Part shown: positions 1 to 6,223 of the stretch, in pieces
How positions within the stretch are numbered: the stretch's first letter is position 1
How the letters are laid out: each line of letters begins with the position of its first letter
Assembly (NCBI GenBank): GCA_001829875.1
Contig: MICN01000122.1
Span: 1 to 43,666 of the forward strand
Direction: 5' to 3'
Length of the DNA: 43,666 nt
From: Syntrophus sp. GWC2_56_31
GTDB taxonomy: Bacteria; Desulfobacterota; Syntrophia; Syntrophales; UBA5619
The notes under the pieces: generated by a model
What the model was told of the DNA's origin: nothing
What the model saw: the letters and a program-made list of their open reading frames with translations, nothing else
The model's database searches: none
Made by a program: the position numbers and the translations under genes

Positions 1-130
1 AAGGAGCGTACCACCCCCGATCATCCAAAATCTGCCCTTCTAAATTTGCACGATACAAACCGCTATCATTACCCTATATTCTTTACTTGCTTGAAATCCC
101 CGCCGTTGCGTGATCGCCTTGGTCGACGTC

Positions 131-352
131 TTACTTCAGATTTTTTACCGGAAAGATACGCCGGATAAGATCCAAGAACTCCTTTGTTCTCTTTTCTCCG
201 TACGAATATTGCTTTGCAGATTGAATAAGCTCCTGCAAGGCGAAGAGGCCGCCAACTTCTTTCACCAAACTCGATGTGAGTTTCTGGCTATGGCCAGCAA
301 TAAAGTCCCCATTGTTGGCTGGCTCACCACAACCACATCTGCAGTCGCCCAT
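131..352 (-). CDS. Small Cys-rich CxCGCG protein, copy 1
   Basis: A 73-aa protein of unknown function. The N-terminus carries a compact cysteine cluster (CRCGCGEP) followed by a GDFIAGHSQKLT stretch. This resembles the short Cys/Gly plus GH(D/S)xKL module seen in small phage-related and mobile-element proteins, so a metal-binding knuckle is plausible but not shown. The rest is a short helical tail ending in LIRRIFPVKNLK. The ATG follows the TAA of the upstream 121-aa gene with no gap, so the two are almost certainly translationally coupled. A clearly homologous 73-aa protein, alike along its whole length, lies at 39885-40106. It sits within the integrated element whose right end is at about 2944. 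Confidence 0.75.
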   Translation of the reverse strand: MGDCRCGCGEPANNGDFIAGHSQKLTSSLVKEVGGLFALQELIQSAKQYSYGEKRTKEFLDLIRRIFPVKNLK

Positions 353-718
353 TTACTGATCATACTCCTCTATGATCCTTTTTTCTACTCGCTGTCCTAC
401 CTTTTCGACGTCATATACTTCTGGTGGCGGTAATTTGCTATCCAGCAGACCTGCCTTAATCAGGCGATGTGCGTTTATCGCGTACTCGGCGGAATTATTT
501 TTTTCTACTCTCTGGGACTGATGCTTACTTTCTCTGAGAAGAAGCCGCGTACGTAAATCATCGATAGATTCTTCCTTCTCGTACACAACTTGGGAATCAG
601 TAATAGTGCACAGACCGGTCCGATCATAAGCTGGAAGACCATCTCGTATATATTTCAAAAGCTCGAAATCCAAGATTTCCCAATGCTTCTTTAACTCATC
701 TGCCGAAATGTATTTCAC
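353..718 (-). CDS. Hypothetical 121-aa protein, upstream partner of the CxCGCG protein
   Basis: I do not recognise a named family. The protein is charged and mostly helical in look, with an N-terminal HWEILDFELLKYIRDGLPAY segment recalling uncharacterised proteins that begin with a short W-x-I-x-x-FELL-x-Y-I motif. The GTG start at 718 is supported by a strong AGGAGGTG six bases upstream. The stop codon directly abuts the ATG of the 73-aa gene, giving a two-gene operon read towards the left edge of the window. No signal peptide, membrane segment or catalytic motif is visible. The second copy of the 73-aa gene at 39885 has no such partner, so the pairing is not obligatory. Confidence 0.7.
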   Translation of the reverse strand: MKYISADELKKHWEILDFELLKYIRDGLPAYDRTGLCTITDSQVVYEKEESIDDLRTRLLLRESKHQSQRVEKNNSAEYAINAHRLIKAGLLDSKLPPPEVYDVEKVGQRVEKRIIEEYDQ

Positions 719-809
719 ACTGCACCTCCTGAATGCGCCCTGGTAATTATGTCGGGGAAACCGGCCAGGAAACCGGCTTGTCGGGTGGCCACCCTATCCC
801 CGTTTCATT

Positions 810-1163
810 CTACAGAAACACCTTATAACCGATATTCAGGGCCTTCCCCAGGCGCTTCGCCATTTCCTTGCCGATGCTCCGCTTACCGTTTTCCATTTCG
901 GAAATATGGCGCTGAGGGATGCCGGTTATGCCGGAAAGCTGCCTCTGCGTTAGTCCTTCCTTATGCCTCGATCCGCGCAGACAGACGCTCGGCAAATCCT
1001 CGTCTTTGTATTCGGGAAATGCCTCGCGCCAGGGGACAGAATCAGACGTGTCCACAAATCCCAACGGCTTCAGGCTTTCAATGGCCCGCGCTATGTTCAC
1101 AATCGGCCCGATGAATCTCAGTTCAACGGTTTCAGTAGGGTGCTTTCTCGTGTGTGCCTGCAT
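810..1163 (-). CDS. XRE-family antitoxin (HigA-like), TA locus 1
   Basis: A 117-aa DNA-binding antitoxin. The C-terminal half is a Cro/C1 helix-turn-helix, roughly residues 67-110, with the motif GLTQRQLSGITGIPQRHISEME followed by NGKRSIGKEMAKRLGKAL. The N-terminal half, which includes ELRFIGP and the PLGFVDTSD region, is presumably the toxin-neutralising part. The ATG at 1163 has GAGGTGA upstream and lies inside the last codons of the toxin gene, a 32-base overlap. The toxin-first order is typical of HigBA-type systems. It probably represses its own promoter at the palindrome at 1421-1437. A close paralogue is at 3640-3996. Confidence 0.88.
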   Translation of the reverse strand: MQAHTRKHPTETVELRFIGPIVNIARAIESLKPLGFVDTSDSVPWREAFPEYKDEDLPSVCLRGSRHKEGLTQRQLSGITGIPQRHISEMENGKRSIGKEMAKRLGKALNIGYKVFL

Positions 1164-1410
1164 ATGTCACCTCAATCAGTTTTATCCCTTTGTCCGTCAC
1201 CTCCCATATTGTCACATACGTGGGTTGCCCCTTCTTTATGTGACAGTGGTGGCGGTTTTCACTCAGCCTGCTATAATTCGGCCAATTTCCCCTTACAGGC
1301 CCATGAAGCTCCATGTCTCTGATAAGGTCAGTCAGGTTTTCTCTTACGTTGACTGGCAGTCGGTCAACCTGTTTCAAGGCCCGTCTCATAATCTTCACTG
1401 TCCATATCAT
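1132..1410 (-). CDS. RelE/ParE-superfamily toxin (HigB-like), TA locus 1
   Basis: A 92-aa toxin of the RelE/ParE superfamily, expected to be an mRNA interferase acting at the ribosome. Visible features are the basic N-terminal helices (KIMRRALKQVDRLP), the GNWPNYSRL beta region, the conserved RHHCHIKKGQPTYVTIWEV core and the C-terminal YAGTHEKAPY. The Cys in HHCH matters because the paralogous toxin at locus 2 has a TGA codon at exactly that position. The ATG at 1410 is preceded by AGGAT and lies just downstream of a palindromic operator candidate. It overlaps the antitoxin start, so the pair is one operon. It probably helps maintain the integrated element. Confidence 0.85.
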   Translation of the reverse strand: MIWTVKIMRRALKQVDRLPVNVRENLTDLIRDMELHGPVRGNWPNYSRLSENRHHCHIKKGQPTYVTIWEVTDKGIKLIEVTYAGTHEKAPY

Positions 1411-1420
1411 GGTTTATCCT

Positions 1421-1437
1421 ATACTAAATACAAGTAT
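1421..1437. promoter_or_regulatory. Palindromic operator candidate upstream of TA locus 1
   Basis: Inverted repeat ATACT-N7-AGTAT lying 10-27 bases upstream of the toxin start. TA locus 2 has a different inverted repeat at the equivalent place (4254-4270). The shared position fits autoregulation by the XRE antitoxin. Function is inferred from position only. Confidence 0.5.
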
Positions 1438-1451
1438 CATACAAGGGTCAT

Positions 1452-2735
1452 TTATGAGTTCACGACCTGCTCGGGCTGATCCTGTTTTGTCTCTCTGCCT
1501 TTCTTCATAACATCAGACATCTTCGTAAACGCCTCTCTTAGCCTTGTCTCTGACATTTTGGCGTAGCGGGCTGCCATCACCATTGTTCGATGGCCTAACG
1601 CTTTCTGCGTCAAATACAGATCGCCGGAGTTCGCGTAAACATGAGTCCCGAACGAATGGCGCAATGTGTGAAATGTAACCCGGAGGCGCCTATCATCAAC
1701 ACCCTTATTGAAAAGCTGATCCGCAATCCGCTGAAAGGTATTGCTTGCCGACCGTGGCTGCCCCGTCCCTTCGGCAGTTCGCGCTTTCGTGCCCTCTCTC
1801 TTTTTTTCGGGGAAGATTGGCCCGGTTGTCTTTTTTCCCTGCCGCTCCTTAAGCATCTCCACCACAACGTCATTCAAGAAAACCGTTCTGCTGCCTGTCT
1901 TGCCATCTCTGATCGACAAAGAGCCGGTATCGTAATTGACATCTTCCCAGCGGAGACCGGCAGCCTCAGAGAAGCGCAACCCGCAATTCACGGCAAGGAC
2001 CGCCTGGTCGTGAACGATAAGACTCTTTGCCTTAACCGCAAGCAAGAGCTTGTCGATTTCTTCCGCGGTCAAATATCGAAGTTTGGCGTTGTCAATTTTC
2101 GGCATCTTCACTTTTGCACGGAGATAAATGTCCGGCCGCTTTGCGTGGTTGTATATCTGCCGGATAAGCCCAAGCGTATGATGAATCGTCTTAGGTGATT
2201 TCTTGGCGTCAACCATCGCCTGTTTGGCCCGCTGAATGTCGGTTTGTGCGACCTTGGTTAGGGGTATGGCACCGATCACCGGCTTAATCCAATGTGTGAA
2301 TAACAAATCCTCAACCCGATACGTATTGGGAGCCTTGTTTAGTTTTGCATCCGGGAAATAGATATCTTTGCAATATTCGGCAACGGTGATATTTTCTTCT
2401 TCAAGGCGCTCCTGTTCTGCCGCTGTCGCCGCATCATTTGCTGCATCGATGGACCGCTTTTCCTTTGGTGACTTCGGTCCTGTACCCATTTTAATGTTGC
2501 CCTTGTATTGCCTGAGTAGCTTCAAACAATAACCCTGAAAGCCAAGTTCCGGCTCTTCTTTTCGGATCGCTTCGGGTATCCCGTCAGACATCCAACCGAC
2601 GCCGTAAGTATGAAGTATCCCGCCAACCCGGAAACGGATCGCGTAATAACGATCTTTCTGTTTGCCGTGCTTTCGCTCTTCGTGTTCGTAATACCTCAAC
2701 CCCGTGTGATTCGTTTTGAACCATTTTTTCGTCAT
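1452..2735 (-). CDS. Tyrosine recombinase / phage-type integrase
   Basis: A 427-aa site-specific recombinase that would integrate and excise the element by strand exchange at a tRNA gene. The N-terminal region contains an arm-binding-type segment and a SAM-like core-binding domain (about residues 115-205). The catalytic domain has the first Arg in CGLRFSEAAGLRW, a Lys in the RDGKTGSR beta hairpin, the HTLRHSFGTH box (His-x-x-Arg), the GHRTMVMAARYA box with His, and the nucleophilic Tyr. All expected catalytic residues are present and the length is normal, so it may be active. Its start is about 165 bases from the tRNA-Asn 3' fragment, the usual position of an integrase next to its attachment site. 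Confidence 0.93.
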   Translation of the reverse strand: MTKKWFKTNHTGLRYYEHEERKHGKQKDRYYAIRFRVGGILHTYGVGWMSDGIPEAIRKEEPELGFQGYCLKLLRQYKGNIKMGTGPKSPKEKRSIDAANDAATAAEQERLEEENITVAEYCKDIYFPDAKLNKAPNTYRVEDLLFTHWIKPVIGAIPLTKVAQTDIQRAKQAMVDAKKSPKTIHHTLGLIRQIYNHAKRPDIYLRAKVKMPKIDNAKLRYLTAEEIDKLLLAVKAKSLIVHDQAVLAVNCGLRFSEAAGLRWEDVNYDTGSLSIRDGKTGSRTVFLNDVVVEMLKERQGKKTTGPIFPEKKREGTKARTAEGTGQPRSASNTFQRIADQLFNKGVDDRRLRVTFHTLRHSFGTHVYANSGDLYLTQKALGHRTMVMAARYAKMSETRLREAFTKMSDVMKKGRETKQDQPEQVVNS

Positions 2736-2899
2736 GACAGGCTCCCTTTGAAGTTCTGTTTGCCACTATTTTGCCACTAATTTGACTGAAATTCGTTGCT
2801 GCTTCCTGATAGATCATGATGGTAATATAGCCATAAGTATGCTGATTGTCAAATGGTATTTGTAGTTTTCTGATGGTTCGTGTAAGCATTAATAATTAG

Positions 2900-2944
2900 C
2901 TGTTAACCATCGGGTCCGTGGTTCGAGTCCGCGCTGGGGAGCCA
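2900..2944 (+). other. 3' half of tRNA-Asn(GTT): attachment-site scar
   Basis: The sequence from the anticodon loop to CCA fits the 3' half of a tRNA. It has loop CTGTTAA with anticodon GTT (2902-2904), 3' anticodon strand CCATC, a five-base variable loop, T-stem CGTGG/CCGCG around TTCGAGT, acceptor strand CTGGGGA, discriminator G and encoded CCA. The bases before the anticodon loop do not pair with CCATC and no D-arm or 5' acceptor strand is present, so it is not a whole tRNA. With the integrase next door, the simplest reading is the displaced 3' end of tRNA-Asn at the right boundary of an integrated element. The intact gene would lie left of the window. Confidence 0.8.
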
Positions 2945-2955
2945 AAAAATAACGA

Positions 2956-2988
2956 GGGGTTACAGAGTTTATTCTGTAGCCCCTTTTT
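2956..2988 (+). terminator. Rho-independent terminator of the original tRNA-Asn
   Basis: An 11-base stem (GGGGTTACAGA / TCTGTAGCCCC, one G-T pair), a six-base loop and a following T tract. It lies 11 bases past the CCA of the tRNA-Asn fragment, as expected for the native tRNA terminator left on the chromosomal side of the att site. Confidence 0.82.
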
Positions 2989-3639
2989 CTTTTCAGGAGA
3001 TAATTTACCGCTATTCTACCGCTTCTGGATTCAGGATGACCCAGGTTAAACAAGCAGTCGCCGGTCAAATCTTTACCCCTCCTCGGCCTTTGGGAGCGGA
3101 CGGGATCGAGCGGGCTATCCAGCGCGAAGCCAGTTAGTGAGCGAGCGAGCGTCCATACCCGGTGGAGGTCAATCATCGCCGTTATGCAGGGATCCCAGAC
3201 ATCGGGCACGTATTGTTACTTTTTTCATCCCATATCCCCCCTACACACCCAAAACTCAAATAGGCCAAGGGTATGGGTCCTATTACCAAGGTAACGTGCC
3301 TGCAATCCGCGCCCTTGGAAAAATGATGCTTCCCGGACACCCCCCCGGCCTTTCCTTGAATGAACTGCCTGTATAAAAAGTCCTTGCTCAAATATTTCAA
3401 AAAAATTACGAAAGTGGCCTCTTCATTCTGTGGTGTAATGGATAATTATTTGACAAACGAGGAAATCGGAAAGCCTAATGATCTCAAGTTCAGACAGGAT
3501 CTCAAGAGTTTTATTCAAATGATTGAGGTAAAATAATTGCGCAATTCTGGTAGCTGGGGTTTTTCTTTTTCTCCTCCACGACACACACGGACAATGGAAA
3601 GGGGATAATGGTGAATACCCTATCCTCCTGGTGATCTTC
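2989..3639. other. Intergenic stretch right of the att site
   Basis: About 650 bases with no convincing gene. The longer ORFs here have no recognisable composition or motif and look fortuitous. One tiny ORF at 3438-3536 (+, 32 codons, MDNYLTNEEIG... to MIEVK) could be the remnant of a larger gene or chance, since it has no good ribosome-binding site. The segment separates the integrated element from the second TA locus and probably holds decayed chromosomal sequence. Confidence 0.4.
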
Positions 3640-3996
3640 CTACAAAAACACCTTGTACCCGATATTCAGTGCCTTCCCAAAACGCTTCGCCATTTCCTTG
3701 CCGATGGGACGCTTGCCGTTTTCCATCATGGAGATATGTCGCTGCGGTATTCCGATCATGTCGGCTAATCGTTGCTGGGTGATCCCCTCTTTGAAACGAG
3801 CGCCCCTCAAGCAGGAACCCGGCATTTCTTCGTCAGAATATTCGGGAAACAGCTCCCGCCAAGATACATATTCTTCGGAAGTATCGATGAACCCCAAAGG
3901 TCTTAGACATTCAACGGCCTGCTCTCTTTTTTCAGGGGGACCGATGAACCGAATTTCAATGCTTTTGGTAGGGTGACTTTTCGTGAGTCCCGGCAT
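3640..3996 (-). CDS. XRE-family antitoxin (HigA-like), TA locus 2
   Basis: A 118-aa paralogue of the antitoxin at 810-1163, similar along its whole length and nearly identical at the C-terminus (GIPQRHIS...ENGKRPIGKEMAKRFGKALNIGYKVFL). The helix-turn-helix is intact. I chose ATG 3996, preceded by GAGGTG, over the upstream TTG at 4008 given by the ORF track, because it matches the start of the paralogue. It overlaps the 3' end of its toxin gene as in locus 1. It lies outside the integrated element, on the chromosomal side of the att scar. If the toxin really is dead, this is an orphan antitoxin that could still neutralise the toxin of locus 1. Confidence 0.85.
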   Translation of the reverse strand: MPGLTKSHPTKSIEIRFIGPPEKREQAVECLRPLGFIDTSEEYVSWRELFPEYSDEEMPGSCLRGARFKEGITQQRLADMIGIPQRHISMMENGKRPIGKEMAKRFGKALNIGYKVFL

Positions 3997-4243
3997 ATAA
4001 CACCTCAATCAGTCTGATTTTCTTGTCTATTACTTCCCACACCGCCACATAGGTGGGGTGGCCTTTCTTCAAGTGTCAATGGTGAATATTCTCGCCCAAT
4101 CTTCCGTAATTTGGCCATTCATACCTTGCAGGCCCCTCATGCCGTATAGCAGCCAACAGGGCATTCAGCGCGTCCCTCACATTTCGAGGGAGATTTCCAA
4201 CCTGCTTTTGTACCTTTCGCTTTGCTTTAACATCCCATGCCAT
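3956..4243 (-). pseudogene. HigB-like toxin of TA locus 2, interrupted by an in-frame TGA
   Basis: Translating the minus strand from ATG 4243 gives MAWDVKAKRKVQKQVGNLPRNVRDAL..., aligning throughout with the toxin at 1132-1410. The frame is open to 3956 except for one TGA at 4078-4076. Upstream reads WPNYGRLGENIHH, downstream reads HLKKGHPTYVAVWEV and ends YAGTHEKSPYQKH. The TGA falls exactly where toxin 1 has Cys (HHCHIKKG), so it is either a single C-to-A nonsense mutation (TGC to TGA) or a selenocysteine codon. No frameshift or other damage is seen. The ORF track shows no toxin here because of this stop. AGGAT lies upstream of the ATG, as in locus 1. Confidence 0.8.
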
Positions 4244-4253
4244 ATTTTATCCT

Positions 4254-4270
4254 ATATCAAAAAATGATAT
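4254..4270. promoter_or_regulatory. Palindromic operator candidate upstream of TA locus 2
   Basis: Perfect inverted repeat ATATCA-N5-TGATAT, 10-27 bases upstream of the toxin start. It is in the same position as the different palindrome of TA locus 1. The divergence suggests the two antitoxins may no longer bind each other's operator. Inferred autoregulatory site. Confidence 0.5.
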
Positions 4271-4315
4271 TATGCAAGGTCATGTAACGCCTTAAAATAA
4301 AAAAGAGGAGGTAAT

Positions 4316-4919
4316 ATGAAAAAATTTGAAAATTTCTTGTTCTGGGGGTTTTGGTCGGAATTCTGTTTGTATGCCCGGCAAATGCCGATATCCTGAACTT
4401 CGATGATCTTGTCACGGACTTGAGCTACGATCCTGGAGGCTTTACTATTAATTACGGGCAGGTACCGAACATCTATGAAGCATTCAACTGGACAGGCTGG
4501 GAAGTGATCGGGAATGGAGATATGAACAAATATCCTAGTAATTTACTCCAGTTTCCGTCTGCATCAAATGCAGTGTATCCGGGAAACGGATACAACACTG
4601 TTACGAGCAGTGGGCAGATCTTCAATTTCCAGGGCGCTTACCTTGGATCCTGGGTTGGTGGCGAGGCGCAGGAAACTCATTGTCCGTTACGGGCTATCTC
4701 GGAACTGAGAACAAAGGGACTCAAACAGTGAGTCTATCAAATCAGATGACCTGGACGGGGATAAACTTCCAAAATGTTAATAAGCTCGAGTTTGTGAGCA
4801 ACGGTTATTTTCTTATCGACAATTTCACCACCACAGCAGTCCCCGAACCAGCCTCCCTGCTTCTTCTGGGTCTTGGTCTGGTCGGTTAGGCGGGAGCCCG
4901 GAGAAAGTTTAAGAAATAA
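4316..4919 (+). pseudogene. PEP-CTERM sorting-domain protein, broken by two frameshifts and an amber stop
   Basis: Reassembled from three frames, this is a small secreted PEP-CTERM protein. It begins MKKFENFL after GAGGAGG at ATG 4316, then shifts frame near 4338-4350 into a signal-peptide core ending CPANA, followed by DILNFDDL. A second shift near 4660-4668 leads into the SLSVTGYLGTENKG stretch. It ends with the sorting signal AVPEPASLLLLGLGLVG, a TAG at 4887-4889, then AGARRKFKK and TAA at 4917. The signal is the PEP motif, hydrophobic helix and basic tail recognised by exosortase, with the TAG inside the helix. Three separate lesions point to decay rather than recoding. A terminator follows. 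Confidence 0.82.
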
Positions 4920-4946
4920 CGAAAGACCTAAGCATTTTATTTGCAG

Positions 4947-4980
4947 AAAGGCAGGGTCCAGACATGGCTCTGCCTTTTTT
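4947..4980 (+). terminator. Terminator after the PEP-CTERM pseudogene
   Basis: Hairpin AAAGGCAG...CTGCCTTT with a run of T residues at the end, 28 bases past the TAA. Typical Rho-independent terminator. Confidence 0.7.
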
Positions 4981-5481
4981 GTGTGAGAGCGCTGTCGGAA
5001 TTCCTTACAATGCCTATCCAAAGCCGAAATCGATATTAACATATTAATATTATAGCGCATATAGTTACAGACCCCCCTTTTATATCTCACCCATTGCCCT
5101 GTTTATTGTCGGAATTATTTACAATCACGGCAATAATTAACCTACCATAGTTGCGCAAGCCGTCTGTTAGACAAATTTTCATTTTTGTAAGACATTGATA
5201 TCCTTATTGCTTATCTGTCGTTTGTATTACCCGAAACTATGCACGAATACATTGGTGTTTATCTTGCATTACAAAGTATAATATTCCAATGAACTCAACA
5301 GGGAGCCGAAAAATGCAGAAGATGACACTTGTAATAAGCATGATGGCGCTTTTTTCGGTACATTGACTGGAACAGAGCGAGCAACAGTGATCCGGCATGG
5401 ATCAATGCCCTTTGGGGTTTCAAGGTAATCGATAACAGGGACCATTACTATTCGCGCATTGAAGAATTTAAAGGACATCCC
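4981..5481. other. Intergenic region with direct repeats and possible gene remnants
   Basis: About 500 AT-rich bases between the PEP-CTERM pseudogene and the RHH-PilZ gene. Apart from the direct repeats, a 17-codon ORF (MQKMTLVISMMALFSVH, from 5313) looks like the start of a lost signal peptide. The frame of the next gene also stays open for about 47 codons upstream of its ATG (…DPAWINALWGFKV…), without a start. These may be remnants of an older gene. No intact gene is visible. Confidence 0.35.
4993..5126 (+). repeat. Pair of TGTCGGAATT-N3-TTACAAT direct repeats
   Basis: Two near-identical copies, TGTCGGAATTCCTTACAAT (4993-5011) and TGTCGGAATTATTTACAAT (5107-5125), 114 bases apart in an otherwise empty AT-rich region beside the PEP-CTERM remnant. 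Same orientation, differing at the two or three central bases. This looks like a conserved regulatory or promoter-type motif rather than random similarity. I cannot assign a regulator. Confidence 0.5.
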
Positions 5482-5979
5482 ATGAGCAAAAGCGTCATGA
5501 TCTGTTTTCGTACCAGCGAGGAGTTGCGCGATGCAATCGAAGTGATTGCAAAGGAAGAGAGACGGTCCGTTTCTGCAACGATAGAGAAAATCCTCTATAA
5601 GCACCTGCAGGAGAGAAAGGATTTTAAGCCGGTAGAGCAAGAGCACCGCCGTTACCCACGGAAAATGATTACGGCTCCTGCGCTGATAACAGAACTTGGT
5701 TCTGATAATACAACACCCCAGGTGGGAATCGTCGTGGATATCTCCCTCGACGGACTACAGATTTCCATCCCGGACAACTATCCGTATGAAATCCGGGAAG
5801 AGAAGGAGACTTCCCGGATTTCCATTGTATTTGCGCTGCCCGATTATAAAAGACCGATCACCATGCAATGCGTGCCCAAACGCATATCTCCTTCCGGTGG
5901 TGAGACCAGAATCGGGGCATCACTCATAGATACGGATTTTGCAAGTTATCAGGCCTTACAGAACTACCTGGTGCACTAA
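5482..5979 (+). CDS. Ribbon-helix-helix / PilZ domain protein
   Basis: A 165-aa protein. The N-terminus, about residues 3-45 (SVMICFRTSEELRDAIEVIAKEERRSVSATIEKILYKHL), fits a CopG/Arc-type ribbon-helix-helix DNA-binding fold. Residues 55-165 fit a PilZ domain, with RRYPRK near its start, the DISLDGLQI strand and RIGASLIDTD further on, suggesting c-di-GMP responsiveness. Together they suggest a small regulator linking c-di-GMP to transcription of surface or exopolysaccharide genes, in keeping with the neighbours. AAAGGA six bases before the ATG supports this start even though the frame is open further upstream. It is the only clearly intact gene in this decaying strip. Confidence 0.75.
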   Translation: MSKSVMICFRTSEELRDAIEVIAKEERRSVSATIEKILYKHLQERKDFKPVEQEHRRYPRKMITAPALITELGSDNTTPQVGIVVDISLDGLQISIPDNYPYEIREEKETSRISIVFALPDYKRPITMQCVPKRISPSGGETRIGASLIDTDFASYQALQNYLVH

Positions 5980-6025
5980 AATGTAGAGCAATATCTTTAT
6001 GGTCAACAATTTAAGTAAAGGAATC

Positions 6026-6223
6026 ATGAAAAATAAGAAAAAAATCTTTCTTAAGGGCTCTATATCGGTAAAGCAAGAAAGAAGCCGTTATCCATGGGAA
6101 ATGCTCACTGCGGGTAATAGGAGAGCGTCGTACAAAAATTACGTTACCGCAAGTGGAACATATTTCCGGAATTACTATTATCTTGGGAACTTGCCTATGA
6201 GATACCTCGGGCTTGATCCATGA
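6026..6223 (+). pseudogene. Possible decayed PilZ-protein fragment
   Basis: The ORF from ATG 6026 contains SISVKQERSRYPWEMLTAG, which resembles the start of the PilZ domain in the neighbouring gene (KPVEQEHRRYPRKMITAPA). The rest (ASYKNYVTASGTYFRNYYYLG…) has no recognisable PilZ strands and runs out just inside the next ORF. The best reading is a degenerate partial duplicate of the RHH-PilZ gene, but the similarity is short, so it may be fortuitous. The ORF track starts it earlier, at 5999, without a ribosome-binding site. Confidence 0.4.

Noticed and set aside
2889-3209. 106-aa minus-strand ORF covering the tRNA fragment
   Set aside because: It is antisense to the tRNA-Asn 3' half and terminator; the APQRGLEPRTRW tail is the usual false translation opposite a tRNA.
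4887-4889. TAG in the PEP-CTERM helix as a recoded (pyrrolysine) codon
   Set aside because: The same gene has two frameshifts, and a polar residue in the sorting helix makes no sense, so simple decay is preferred.
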